From an uncultured Pelagibacteraceae bacterium (GTDB taxonomy: Bacteria > Pseudomonadota > Alphaproteobacteria > Pelagibacterales > Pelagibacteraceae), in the NCBI GenBank assembly GCA_902570915.1, contig CACGAB010000001.1, positions 1 through 60,047 of the forward strand: a DNA stretch of 60,047 bases. Reading direction: 5' to 3'. Position 1 is the first letter of the stretch; each line of letters starts with the position of its first letter. Below, piece by piece: positions 1 to 8,546 of this stretch. The position numbers were made by a program, and so were the translations under genes. The notes under the pieces are model-generated. The model saw nothing but the letters and a program-made list of their open reading frames with translations, did no database searches and was not told the DNA's origin.

Positions 1-21
1 TAAACCATAATTATTTTCCAT
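1..21 (-). CDS. possible start of a downstream gene, cut by window edge
   Basis: An ATG on the minus strand opens 3 nt after the hisI stop and stays open for seven codons (MENNYGL) to the window edge. The position fits the next gene of a minus-strand operon, but the fragment is too short to identify. The call rests only on spacing and an open frame. Confidence 0.25.
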
Positions 22-24
22 AGT

Positions 25-492
25 TTAAATTTTTGTAGGGTTGGGTTGATCCTTGTATACTTCTTCTGGATCAAATTTTTTTTCTTTTTCTAAAAATTTC
101 ATTTTAACCTCTCTACCGTTATGAATTACTCCTAGAGGTATAGATCTATAAAAACAAGATCTATATCCAACATGACAGCTTGCTCCCTCACCAATATCAA
201 CAGTTAACCAAATAGAGTCTTGATCATCATCAATTCGAATTTCTTTTACTTTTTGAACAAATCCACTAGTTTTACCTTTGTGCCAAATAGCTTTTCTTGA
301 TCTGCTAAAATAATGAGCCTCTTTAGTTTCAATAGTTTTTTTTAAAGCCTCGACATTCATATAACCATGCATAAGAATATCTTTAGTTTTATCACACATT
401 GTAATTACAGGAATTAGACCATCATTATCAAATTTTGGAGAAAGAAGATTACCTTCTTCAATTTCAAGGACATTTTCTCTTTTTTTGAACAT
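25..492 (-). CDS. hisI: phosphoribosyl-AMP cyclohydrolase
   Basis: Histidine biosynthesis: opens the adenine ring of phosphoribosyl-AMP in the cytoplasm. The 155-aa protein shows the family core from about residue 58 (HYFSRSRKAIWHKG), alternating Asp residues near D88/D90/D92 for Mg2+, and the zinc-binding CHVGYRSCFY at about 106-115. It is stand-alone, with no HisE half fused. About 20 N-terminal residues precede the conserved domain. It is divergent from folE across 76 nt of very AT-rich DNA that should hold both promoters. A second minus-strand frame seems to open just after its stop. Family assignment is secure. Confidence 0.95.
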   Translation of the reverse strand: MFKKRENVLEIEEGNLLSPKFDNDGLIPVITMCDKTKDILMHGYMNVEALKKTIETKEAHYFSRSRKAIWHKGKTSGFVQKVKEIRIDDDQDSIWLTVDIGEGASCHVGYRSCFYRSIPLGVIHNGREVKMKFLEKEKKFDPEEVYKDQPNPTKI

Positions 493-568
493 ATAAGGTA
501 ATTATGTAGCATATATCTAGATATATTAAATATTTTAAAAATATAGATTTATAGGTATAAAACTGGCA

Positions 569-1183
569 ATGAAACTTGTTAAAAATAATAACGATGAGCA
601 AAAAACCAAAATTGTATCCGATAAAGACGCTGAAGAAGCTTTTAAAACAATTTTACAATGGATAGGTGAAGATCCTCAAAGAGAAGGTTTATTAGAAACA
701 CCTAAAAGAGTAGTTAAAGCTTTTAAGGAATATTTTAAAGGATATAGAGAAGATCCAAACTTAGTATTAGATAAAACTTTTGGAGATGTTGAGGGCTATG
801 ATGATATGGTTGTTCAAAAAAATATATCGGTTCAAAGTCATTGCGAACATCATATGGCGCCAATAATTGGAAAAGCCCATGTGGCTTACATTCCAAGAGA
901 CAGAGTGGTAGGATTAAGTAAATTAGCAAGAGTAGTAGAAGTTTTTTCAAAAAGATTGCAAACACAAGAAAGATTAACTATGCAGATTGCGAATACACTT
1001 ATGAAATCTTTAGATGCAAAAGGTGTAGCTGTAACTATTGATTCAACCCATCAGTGTATGACAATGAGAGGAATTAAAAAAGAACAAGCTTCAACAGTAA
1101 CGAATTATTACTTAGGTCAGTTTAAAGAAGATCTGAGTTATCAAAATAGGTATTTAAGATTTATAAGCACGCAAAAAGATTAA
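569..1183 (+). CDS. folE: GTP cyclohydrolase I
   Basis: Converts GTP to dihydroneopterin triphosphate, the first step to folate/pterins. The 204-aa protein has the normal length. Zinc ligands are visible as C92 and H95 in SHCEHHMAP and C163 in STHQCMTMRG. The substrate-binding block VGLSKLARVVEVFSKRLQ lies at about 114-131. The gene is divergent from hisI and is followed after 1 nt by the GTG of the reductase gene, so the two are probably co-transcribed. No obvious Shine-Dalgarno precedes the ATG. Function is secure by family. Confidence 0.96.
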   Translation: MKLVKNNNDEQKTKIVSDKDAEEAFKTILQWIGEDPQREGLLETPKRVVKAFKEYFKGYREDPNLVLDKTFGDVEGYDDMVVQKNISVQSHCEHHMAPIIGKAHVAYIPRDRVVGLSKLARVVEVFSKRLQTQERLTMQIANTLMKSLDAKGVAVTIDSTHQCMTMRGIKKEQASTVTNYYLGQFKEDLSYQNRYLRFISTQKD

Positions 1184-1184
1184 A

Positions 1185-2186
1185 GTGTCTGATCAATTTA
1201 AAGCATTAGTACTAAATCAAGAAAGTGACAAGTTCACAAGGGAAGTAGAACTAATTGATAAAAGTTTTTTAAAACATGGTGATGTCACTATCAAAGTAGA
1301 TTACTCAGACTTAAATTTTAAAGATGGAATGATCCTTAAAAATGGAGGAAGATTAGTTAAAGAATTTCCTCATATTCCTGGAATTGATTTTTCAGGTACT
1401 GTTTTAGAAAGTGAAAACTCAAAATTTAAATCAGGTGATGAAGTAATTTTGACTGGTTTTAGAGTTGGGGAGATTTTTTATGGTGGTTATTCTCAAATTG
1501 CAAAAGTTAACGGAGATTTTTTGGTTAAAAAACCAACTGGTTTAACGACAAAGCAAGCAATGATATTGGGCACTGCAGGTTTTACATCTCTAATGGCAGC
1601 ATTTGCAATCAAGGCAAGAGAAGAAATTCTATTAGGTGAAAAAGTAAAAAATGTTTTGGTAACAGGAGCATCCGGAGGAGTGGGTAGTATTGCTGTAATG
1701 ATATTAAATAAAATGGGGTACGAGGTTACTGCCGTATCTGGAAAAGAATCTAAAGCTGACTATTTGAAATCATTAGGTGCTAAAAACGTAATAAACAGGG
1801 CCGAATTTGATAAAGATCCAAAACTGATTGATAAAGGTTTATGGGATGGAGTTGTTGATACAGTTGGTGGAAAAATTTTAGCTAATGCGATTGTTCAAAC
1901 AAATTCTAATGGTATTATTGCGGTATGTGGTAATGCAAGCACGAATGAATTAAACACAAATGTCATACCATTTATGTTAAGAGGAATAAAACTTTGGGGT
2001 ATGGACTCGGCCAATTGTAGCATTCAAAGAAGAGAATTTATTTGGGGAGAAGCTTCAAAATTAATTGATTTTGATTTATTAGAAAATTCTATTCAAACTG
2101 TAAGCTTGGAGGAGTTAATTGAAACTTATCCGAAGATATTAAAAGGTCAAATTTCAGGAAGAGTTTTAGTAGATTTAAATAAATAA
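1185..2186 (+). CDS. acuI: MDR-family NADPH oxidoreductase, AcuI/YhdH type (acrylyl-CoA reductase-like)
   Basis: Medium-chain dehydrogenase/reductase of 333 aa with no zinc ligands. The nucleotide-binding loop TGASGGVGSI sits at about 160-169. The C-terminal GMDSANCSIQRR resembles the YhdH/AcuI signature. AcuI enzymes reduce toxic acryloyl-CoA to propionyl-CoA, relevant to DMSP-using marine bacteria; that substrate is inferred from the subfamily, and other enoyl substrates are possible. It starts with GTG 1 nt after the folE stop, and its own stop overlaps the next ATG (TAATG), so folE, this gene and the LysR gene look like one unit. Confidence 0.8.
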   Translation: MSDQFKALVLNQESDKFTREVELIDKSFLKHGDVTIKVDYSDLNFKDGMILKNGGRLVKEFPHIPGIDFSGTVLESENSKFKSGDEVILTGFRVGEIFYGGYSQIAKVNGDFLVKKPTGLTTKQAMILGTAGFTSLMAAFAIKAREEILLGEKVKNVLVTGASGGVGSIAVMILNKMGYEVTAVSGKESKADYLKSLGAKNVINRAEFDKDPKLIDKGLWDGVVDTVGGKILANAIVQTNSNGIIAVCGNASTNELNTNVIPFMLRGIKLWGMDSANCSIQRREFIWGEASKLIDFDLLENSIQTVSLEELIETYPKILKGQISGRVLVDLNK

Positions 2187-3079
2187 TGGATTGGGACAAA
2201 TTAAAAATATTTCATGCAGTTGCTGAGGCTGGAAGTTTTACAAATGCAACAGTCAATTTAAATTTGAGTCAATCGGCTATTAGTCGGCAAATTCAATCAT
2301 TAGAGCAAGATTTACAAGTTCAATTATTCGAAAGACATGCGAGAGGCCTTACTCTTACAGAAAATGGTGAGTATGTTTTTAAAACAGCTCATGAAGTCAT
2401 AAGTAAATTAAAAGAGGTAGAAACCACTTTAGGAGATCAAAAAAATAAGCCAACTGGAAAATTAACTATTACGACAGTAAGAAGTTTTGGTACTCATTGG
2501 TTGACACCAAGAATTCAAGAATTCATGAGATTAAATCCTGATATAGAGATTGAGCTTATTTTTGAGGATAAAGAGCTAGATTTGAGCACCAGACAAGCAG
2601 ATATTGGCATCTTTATGCGAAGACCAAAACAATTAAACTATATTCAAAAAAAATTAGTAGATTTGAAGTATTATATTTATGGTTCTAATAGGTATTTAGA
2701 GAAAAACGGCATGCCTAAGTCAATAAATGACTTAAACAAACATAAATTTATCTCTTTTGGAAGAGGAGCTCCCTCTCCAGTTTATAATCCAGATTGGGCA
2801 TTAAAATTAGGAATGCCAGAAGGCAAGAAAAGAAAACCAATTATGAAGGTCAACAGTGTAATGGGTTTGTTGCTTGCGGTTGAAACGGGTGTTGGATTAG
2901 CCGCTTTACCAGAATATTTAGTAAGTGACTCCAATAAGGTAATTAAAGTTTTACCTAAATCTGAGGGCCCAATAACAGAAGCTCATTTCGTATATCCCCA
3001 ATCACTAAAAAATACTGCAAGAGTTCAAGCTTTTAGAAATTTTTTATTCAGCAAAATAGGCGACTGGAAATCTTCTTAG
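2186..3079 (+). CDS. LysR-family transcriptional regulator
   Basis: 297 aa with an N-terminal winged helix (about 1-60; QSAISRQIQSLEQDL is the recognition region) and a C-terminal LysR effector domain (about 90-290). The start codon overlaps the reductase stop by one base (TAATG), indicating translational coupling. LysR proteins usually regulate neighbouring genes in response to a metabolite. The reductase is the obvious candidate target, but the inducer cannot be read from sequence. A Fur-like region follows immediately downstream and marks the next transcription unit. Confidence 0.9.
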   Translation: MDWDKLKIFHAVAEAGSFTNATVNLNLSQSAISRQIQSLEQDLQVQLFERHARGLTLTENGEYVFKTAHEVISKLKEVETTLGDQKNKPTGKLTITTVRSFGTHWLTPRIQEFMRLNPDIEIELIFEDKELDLSTRQADIGIFMRRPKQLNYIQKKLVDLKYYIYGSNRYLEKNGMPKSINDLNKHKFISFGRGAPSPVYNPDWALKLGMPEGKKRKPIMKVNSVMGLLLAVETGVGLAALPEYLVSDSNKVIKVLPKSEGPITEAHFVYPQSLKNTARVQAFRNFLFSKIGDWKSS

Positions 3080-3097
3080 CCTGCGACACTATTGCGA

Positions 3098-3129
3098 TTG
3101 ATAATCATTATCAATGAGAATAGTTCTCA
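3098..3129. promoter_or_regulatory. tandem Fur-like operator upstream of the iron ABC operon
   Basis: Two adjacent palindromes are visible. TTGATAATCATTATCAA (3098-3114) is a perfect 8-1-8 inverted repeat and closely matches the classic Fur consensus. TGAGAATAGTTCTCA (3115-3129) is a near-palindrome with GAGAA/TTCTC arms, followed by another TCTCATT half-site. The start codon of a ferric-iron binding protein lies about 45 nt downstream. Known family behaviour: Fur-type repressors bind such AT-rich palindromes when iron is plentiful. Binding here is inferred; the regulator gene is not in the window. Confidence 0.75.
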
Positions 3130-3174
3130 TTCTCATTAAGAATCATGCGGAAAAACATAAAAAACGGAGAATAT

Positions 3175-4206
3175 ATGAGGAATATAATATCAACATTTAC
3201 GTTAGTCCTCTCGATAATTGCATCATCATTTGCAATTGCAGAGGAAGTTAATGTTTTTAACGCAAGACACTATAAAGCAGACTCTGAACTTTATTCAAAA
3301 TTTACAAATAAGACCGGAATTAAAGTTAATTTGATAAACGGAAAATCGGGTGCTTTAGAAAAAAGAATAATAAGCGAGGGTGCAGACTCTTCTGCTGATC
3401 TATACATTACGGCAGATGCAGGTAGATGTGGTGCCATGGATGCAAAAGGTACACTTCAAGGTGGTCTAACATCTAAAGCTATTAAAAATGCCGTTCCAAA
3501 AAGTTTTAGAACAAACAAGTGGGTTGGAATCGCAAAAAGAGCTAGGATAATTTATTACTCACCTGAAAGAGTTACTGGTGCAGAATTATCTGGAATGACC
3601 TATGAGGGTTTAGCTGATCCCAAGTGGAAAGGTAGGCTCGTAATAAGAAAATCAAGTAACATCTATAATAAATCTCTTGTAGCTTCATTGATTAAAAATA
3701 ATGGAAAGGCTGCAACAGCCGCATGGGCGGAAGGGGTTGTTGCCAATATGGCAAGAACACCGACAGGCAATGATAGAGCACAAATAATGGCAGTAGCAGC
3801 TGGTGAGGCTGATATTGCTGTAGCTAATACATATTACTTAGCTTTGATGTTATCAGGTAAAAAGGGTGCAGAACAACAAGAGGCTGCAAAAAAAGTTAAA
3901 GCGTTCTTTCCTAATCAAAATGATAGAGGAACACACATGAACGTAAGTTGCGCAGCTCTAGTAAAAGGTGCTCCTAACAAAGGCAACGCAGTTAAACTAG
4001 TAGAGTTTTTATTGACTCCAGAGTCTCAAGAGCATTTTACAAATAATACTTTTGAGTTTCCAATGATTGATGGTGTTTCGCCAAGTCCATTAGTAGTTAA
4101 TAACTTAGGGTTAGATTTCAAACAAGACATGAAAACTAAACTCGCTTCTTATGGAAAAAATCAAGCTGCTGCAGTGGAAGTAATGACGGCTGCTGGTTGG
4201 AAGTAA
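3175..4206 (+). CDS. Fe3+ ABC transporter, periplasmic binding protein (FbpA/AfuA/SfuA type)
   Basis: Captures ferric iron in the periplasm for the permease/ATPase encoded downstream. I start it at the second ATG (3175): GGAGA lies just upstream and the protein then begins with a clean signal peptide (MRNIISTFTLVLSIIASSFA, cut near AEE). The upstream ATG at 3145 would add ten polar residues before it. The mature protein has the family opening VNVFNARHY and the paired tyrosines of NTYYLAL (about 220-221) that bind Fe3+ in FbpA-type proteins. Length 343 aa is normal. Tandem Fur-like boxes upstream imply iron repression. Confidence 0.9.
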   Translation: MRNIISTFTLVLSIIASSFAIAEEVNVFNARHYKADSELYSKFTNKTGIKVNLINGKSGALEKRIISEGADSSADLYITADAGRCGAMDAKGTLQGGLTSKAIKNAVPKSFRTNKWVGIAKRARIIYYSPERVTGAELSGMTYEGLADPKWKGRLVIRKSSNIYNKSLVASLIKNNGKAATAAWAEGVVANMARTPTGNDRAQIMAVAAGEADIAVANTYYLALMLSGKKGAEQQEAAKKVKAFFPNQNDRGTHMNVSCAALVKGAPNKGNAVKLVEFLLTPESQEHFTNNTFEFPMIDGVSPSPLVVNNLGLDFKQDMKTKLASYGKNQAAAVEVMTAAGWK

Positions 4207-4208
4207 CA

Positions 4209-4379
4209 ATGAGAGAAAAAAAAAAATTTATATCTGATATCGATTACAATAAATCTTCTAAGGCATGTTCACCATGTAATTTAGAGTGTAAAAAAATTGA
4301 TAAAAGAGTAAATAATAGAAAACTTTCAGAATTAAGTGCTAAGGAGGTTCCGCATATCCTAAAAGTATTTGATCTTTAA
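4209..4379 (+). CDS. small cysteine-containing protein in the iron operon
   Basis: 56 aa if started at the ATG 2 nt after the binding-protein stop; GGAAG just upstream can serve as ribosome binding site. A frame-compatible ATG at 4197 would add four residues and overlap the previous gene. It is hydrophilic and Lys-rich, with a compact C-x2-C-x3-C motif (CSPCNLEC) and no signal peptide or membrane segment. I do not recognise the family. Its place between the binding protein and permease of a Fur-type iron operon suggests an iron-related role, such as metal binding or regulation; that is inference. It could also be a non-functional small frame. Confidence 0.5.
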   Translation: MREKKKFISDIDYNKSSKACSPCNLECKKIDKRVNNRKLSELSAKEVPHILKVFDL

Positions 4380-4474
4380 ATTTTCTGGAGTGCTTGTACT
4401 TTGACTGAGAAAATGTCTCCTTCCTATTAGTATGGGCACAAATACTTTCATGTTTATAAGGCGGATTATGAATT

Positions 4475-6094
4475 ATGAGAATTAGTTTTTGGCATATATC
4501 TTCTTTTTTAATTTCACTTTTTGTAATAATCCCAATACTTACAGTCTTTTCGAGTTTTTTTGAGGATACTTCAAATTATTATCAAGTTTTAAAAGACACT
4601 TTTTTAGTAGAATATATATTTAACTCAATTTTTTTATTATTTTCTGTTTTATTATTAACTTTTTTAATTGGTACTGGGTCAGCTTATTTAGTTTCTTTTT
4701 ACGAATTTCCACTAAGTAATTTTTTTAAATGGAGTTTAATATTATCTTTTGCAGTCCCCCCGTATATCTACGCCTATTCTTTAACAGCTTTTTTTGAAAA
4801 TTATGGAACTGCATATACTATTTTAAAAAATTTATTTGGTGATGGTAATTACAATCAAAATATACCTAAATTTGATGGTTTATTTGGTGTTATCTTATCT
4901 ATTTCTTTTTCTTTATATGCTTATGTTTATATTTTAGCCAGAGCATCCTTTTTGTATCAATCACAAAATATAATAGAATTAGGTAAAAACCTAGGATTTA
5001 CAAAATTAAAAACATTATATTCAATTATTTTACCATCAGCACGACCGGCTATAATTGCAGGCTTATCATTGGTAGCAATGGAAACTCTAGCAGAATTTGG
5101 TGCAGTTGATTTTTTTTCAATAAATACCTTAACGACAGGAATATATAATTCTTGGATAGCCTTTGATGATTTAGCTTTTGCAAATAGATTATCATTTTTT
5201 TTGCTACTTTTTATCTTTGCACTCTTCATTATAGAAAATTTTTCAAGAAAAAAGGCAAAATACCACTTTAATTCGAGGGGTGGATTTAAGCAAAAGCAGA
5301 AAATAAAACTCGAAGGAAAAAAATCCTTTTTAGCTTTCTTATTTTGTTTTTGTGTATTCTTCTTAAGTTTTTTATTCCCTTTGAGTCAGATGATGTATTG
5401 GACAGTAAAATTCCCTGAAAATTTATTTGAACTTCAAGTTTTAGATCTATTAAAAAATACCTTATATTTGGTTTCTTTATCTAGTTTAGTTTTGATTGTC
5501 TTCGCACTAATTTCTAATTATGGAAATAGAGTAACTAAAAATAAAGTTTTAAATGTCTTGTCTACTCTATCTATTTCAGGTTATGCAATACCAGGTGTAA
5601 TATTAGCAGTTGCATACATTACTTTCATTGCTTGGTTTGATGAAAATGTAATTAAAAGTCTTGGTTTCTTTTCAATAAAGAAAATATTTATAGGTTCAAT
5701 AATTGGATTAGTTCTAGTTTACTTTGTTAGATTTTATTCACTTGCATACAATGGGATAAAGTCAGGGTATGAAAAAATTAATATTGCAGTTGATGAAAGT
5801 GCATACTTACTGGGTTACTCAAAAAGAAAAACATTTATGAATATTCACGTTCCTTTTTTGAGAAATTCTTTGTTATTCATTATTATTTTAGTTTCACTTG
5901 AAATCATAAGAGAATTACCAATAACATTGATTCTAAGACCCTTTAATTTTGAAACTTTTGCGACAACTGCTTATATTTCTGCATCAGAAGATTTACTTGA
6001 AGCTGCAGCTGTGCCATCATTATTTTTAATTTTAATTGCATCTTTTTTTATTATAATTGCATCCAAATATATTTTAAGAGAAAACAATGAATAA
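4475..6094 (+). CDS. Fe3+ ABC transporter permease (FbpB type, two fused halves)
   Basis: 539-aa inner-membrane protein with about 12 predicted helices in two homologous halves, as in FbpB/SfuB. Each half has an ABC-permease cytoplasmic loop: ELGKNLGFTKLKTLYSIILP around 170-190 and ESAYLLGYSKRKTFMNIHVP around 445-465. It forms the channel for iron delivered by the upstream binding protein. AAGGCGG lies 9 nt upstream of the chosen ATG; an ATG 7 nt earlier runs straight into a stop. It overlaps the ATPase gene by 8 nt, so the two are translationally coupled. Confidence 0.92.
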   Translation: MRISFWHISSFLISLFVIIPILTVFSSFFEDTSNYYQVLKDTFLVEYIFNSIFLLFSVLLLTFLIGTGSAYLVSFYEFPLSNFFKWSLILSFAVPPYIYAYSLTAFFENYGTAYTILKNLFGDGNYNQNIPKFDGLFGVILSISFSLYAYVYILARASFLYQSQNIIELGKNLGFTKLKTLYSIILPSARPAIIAGLSLVAMETLAEFGAVDFFSINTLTTGIYNSWIAFDDLAFANRLSFFLLLFIFALFIIENFSRKKAKYHFNSRGGFKQKQKIKLEGKKSFLAFLFCFCVFFLSFLFPLSQMMYWTVKFPENLFELQVLDLLKNTLYLVSLSSLVLIVFALISNYGNRVTKNKVLNVLSTLSISGYAIPGVILAVAYITFIAWFDENVIKSLGFFSIKKIFIGSIIGLVLVYFVRFYSLAYNGIKSGYEKINIAVDESAYLLGYSKRKTFMNIHVPFLRNSLLFIIILVSLEIIRELPITLILRPFNFETFATTAYISASEDLLEAAAVPSLFLILIASFFIIIASKYILRENNE

Positions 6095-7148
6095 TAATTT
6101 CTTTGAGGTAAAAAATGTTGATTTTGTTGCTGGAGGCAAAACAAAAGTAAGAAACATGTCTTTTGCAATTGAAAACGAGGGTGATGTTATATGTCTACTT
6201 GGTCCTTCGGGAATAGGCAAAACAACTATATTAAGAACAATAGCTGGTTTACAAAAAATTAAAAATGGATCTATTGAGCTAAAAGGTAAAATTATATCCT
6301 CTAGTGATGTGAATGTTGAGCCTGAGGATAGAAATATTTCTTTAGCTTTCCAAGAGAATAGTTTGTTTCCACATTATACGGTAGAAAAAAATATTTTATT
6401 GGGTTTAGAAAAAAATAAAGGAAAAAAAGAAAAGCAGATTGATTTAAAGGAAATTTTAGATTTATTAGATCTTTCTAATATATTAAAACAGTACCCTCAC
6501 CAAATTAGTGCTGGCGAAGCTCAGAGAACATCTTTAGCAAGAACTTTGCTTACCCAACCTGATCTATTGTTGCTAGATGAACCTTTGTCTAATGTTGATC
6601 AAAGTTTTAAAGAGGAAATTCAAATTAGGTTAAAAAAAATTTTAAAAACTTTAAAAATCTCAACAATAATTGTGACTCATGACTCCTACGAGGCTTTTTA
6701 TTTAGGCTCAAAATGTGGAATTATTTTTGATCAAGAGCTAAGACAGTTTGATGACCCTTATAAACTTTATCACCTTCCAAATTCAGTAGAGGTGGTGAAT
6801 TTTTTAAATAGAGGTGTTTTGATTCCAGCAGAGGTAACAAGTCCCAAAAGTTTAGAAAATAAAGATCTTGGAACTATTACAGGAAATTTTATTAAACCTT
6901 TTCCAATTGGTTCAAATGTTCAGTTATTAGTTCAACCAGAAGACTTGCATCATGATGATCAAAGTAATTTAAAATTAGAAGTTGTTGATAGAAAATTTAG
7001 AGGAACAAATTTTATTTATACTTTAAAGACACCCAGCAATAGATTAATTCCGGTATTTGTTCACTCTCATCATATTCATCAACATGAAGTTAGTGAAAAA
7101 TTTGGGATTAAAAGACCAATTCATATTGATCATATAGTTTGCTTCTAA
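6087..7148 (+). CDS. Fe3+ ABC transporter ATP-binding protein (FbpC type)
   Basis: 353-aa ATPase that powers the iron importer. Walker A is GPSGIGKTT (about 38-46) and Walker B is LLLLDEPLSNVD, followed by the switch histidine in VTHD. The ABC signature reads ISAGEAQR instead of the usual LSGGQ, a tolerable variant. The C-terminal ~110 residues form a TOBE/MOP-like regulatory domain rich in His near the end (HSHHIHQHE), as in FbpC/PotA ATPases. It overlaps the permease gene by 8 nt. Together with the binding protein and permease it makes a complete ferric-iron importer. Confidence 0.92.
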   Translation: MNNNFFEVKNVDFVAGGKTKVRNMSFAIENEGDVICLLGPSGIGKTTILRTIAGLQKIKNGSIELKGKIISSSDVNVEPEDRNISLAFQENSLFPHYTVEKNILLGLEKNKGKKEKQIDLKEILDLLDLSNILKQYPHQISAGEAQRTSLARTLLTQPDLLLLDEPLSNVDQSFKEEIQIRLKKILKTLKISTIIVTHDSYEAFYLGSKCGIIFDQELRQFDDPYKLYHLPNSVEVVNFLNRGVLIPAEVTSPKSLENKDLGTITGNFIKPFPIGSNVQLLVQPEDLHHDDQSNLKLEVVDRKFRGTNFIYTLKTPSNRLIPVFVHSHHIHQHEVSEKFGIKRPIHIDHIVCF

Positions 7149-7166
7149 TAAAAACCTTTTAGAAAA

Positions 7167-7859
7167 ATGAAAAGTAACTTAAAAGTTTTTTTAAAGGGAA
7201 TTATTGATGTAAGCCCACTGATGATTCCGGTTGTTCCCTTTGGTTTAATTTTTGGAGTTCTTGCTATTGATGTTGGATTTACTCCAATTGAAACAATGGC
7301 AATGTCTTTAATTATTTTTGGTGGCGCTTCTCAGATAGTTTTATTGCAATTATTTTCTGGTGGTGCATCTTCTTTAGTAATAATTAGCTCAGTTGGTGCA
7401 GTGAACTCCAGACATTTGCTTTACGGAGCTGTGGTATCAGAGCATTTGTCAGATTTGAAATTGATTTGGAAGATTATTATATCCTATTTTTTAATCGATC
7501 AGGCATTTGCAATTTCAAATGAATATTTAAAAAAGAATAAGGACCATAATAGATACCTTCACTTAGTAGGTGGAGGAGCTACTTGTTGGGTAATTTGGCA
7601 ATCGACAACATTTTTAGGAATTATACTTGGATCAGCAATTCCAGAAAAACTTGGACTAAGTTTTGCAGTTCCTTTAACATTTTTAGCTTTATTAGTTAAT
7701 GACTTTAGAAAATTTATAAATGTGATTGTAATAATTATTTCAGGTTTGGTAGCTACTTTTGGATATAATTATATTCCTTTTAAAGCTTACGTTATTGTTG
7801 CAGCTCTAGCAGGATTATTCACTGCAATGATATTAACAAGGAAAAATAAAAAAGCATGA
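7167..7859 (+). CDS. azlC: AzlC-family branched-chain amino acid exporter, large subunit
   Basis: 230-aa membrane protein with the AzlC pattern: GLIFGVLAIDVG near the N-terminus, FGGASQIVLLQL around 50-61, and N-S-RH (VNSRHLLYG) around 80. AzlC works with the small AzlD protein as a pair; characterised members export branched-chain or other amino acids. It lies 18 nt after the iron ATPase and overlaps azlD by 4 nt (ATGA). It may be transcribed from the iron promoter, but a functional link to iron is not evident. Confidence 0.88.
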   Translation: MKSNLKVFLKGIIDVSPLMIPVVPFGLIFGVLAIDVGFTPIETMAMSLIIFGGASQIVLLQLFSGGASSLVIISSVGAVNSRHLLYGAVVSEHLSDLKLIWKIIISYFLIDQAFAISNEYLKKNKDHNRYLHLVGGGATCWVIWQSTTFLGIILGSAIPEKLGLSFAVPLTFLALLVNDFRKFINVIVIIISGLVATFGYNYIPFKAYVIVAALAGLFTAMILTRKNKKA

Positions 7860-8170
7860 GCAACTGGGCATTAATTTTATATTGTGGATTGATTACCTAT
7901 TTAACAAGGTTTTCCATGATTGCTTTAATTAAAAAGGAAATGTTCAATGATAGAATTAGAGAGATATTATCATTTGTGCCATCTGCAATATTTCCTGCAA
8001 TAATCTTTCCAGCTATTTTTATTAATGAAATAGGATTAATTGAAATAGATGATAATCCAAAGATATTGGCTGCAATAATTGCAATGTTTATTGGTATTTT
8101 CTCCAGAAGTATAATTGCGACAATATTTTCAGGATTGGCATCTTATTGGTTTCTAATATTTGTTGTATAA
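7856..8170 (+). CDS. azlD: AzlD-family small subunit of amino acid exporter
   Basis: 104-aa protein with three to four hydrophobic helices and the AzlD N-terminal pattern (YCGLITYLTRFSMIAL). It overlaps azlC by 4 nt (ATGA), the usual arrangement for this two-gene exporter, which implies stoichiometric synthesis. Substrate is unknown; the family is annotated for branched-chain amino acids. Confidence 0.85.
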   Translation: MSNWALILYCGLITYLTRFSMIALIKKEMFNDRIREILSFVPSAIFPAIIFPAIFINEIGLIEIDDNPKILAAIIAMFIGIFSRSIIATIFSGLASYWFLIFVV

Positions 8171-8176
8171 ACAATT

Positions 8177-8545
8177 ATGAAAAAAATTTTAACCTTTTGT
8201 TTTCTTTTATTAGCATTCAGTGTCAATGCCATGGAAAAGAAAACAACTTTTAAAAAAGAATTATTTAATAAAGCACAATCTGAGGGCAAGGTTGTAGTAG
8301 TGAGCTCTTGGATTAAGTATTGTCCTTCTTGCGCAAGTCAAATGAAAGTTTTGCAAAAAGCAAAAAATGATTTTGATAACATTGAATATTTTGCATTTGA
8401 TGTAACAAATAGAGAAATTTCTGACATGTTTAATGTGCAATATCAAACAACTCTTCTTATTTTCAAAAATAATAAAGAAGTTTATAGAAGTATTGGAGAA
8501 ATTAAAAAAGAAGCAATTTACAAAGCTCTTAAATCCTCAATTTAA
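8177..8545 (+). CDS. periplasmic thioredoxin-like protein
   Basis: 122 aa with a short signal peptide (to about residue 18, SVNAM) and a thioredoxin fold carrying a C-P-S-C active site (WIKYCPSCASQMK). The cis-Pro region is replaced by YQTTLLIFKN near residue 93, so the fold is kept but the canonical cis-proline is not obvious. The role is probably thiol-disulfide exchange or electron delivery in the periplasm. It is 6 nt after azlD and convergent with the MBL hydrolase gene, leaving 1 nt between stops. Confidence 0.75.
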   Translation: MKKILTFCFLLLAFSVNAMEKKTTFKKELFNKAQSEGKVVVVSSWIKYCPSCASQMKVLQKAKNDFDNIEYFAFDVTNREISDMFNVQYQTTLLIFKNNKEVYRSIGEIKKEAIYKALKSSI

Positions 8546-8546
8546 T

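Noticed and set aside
3145..3174. Upstream ATG of the iron binding-protein frame.
   Set aside because: It would add ten polar residues before the signal peptide and has no ribosome site; the ATG at 3175 has GGAGA upstream.
4957..5229. Minus-strand frame inside the iron permease gene.
   Set aside because: It overlaps a confidently assigned membrane protein and shows no domain or ribosome site of its own.
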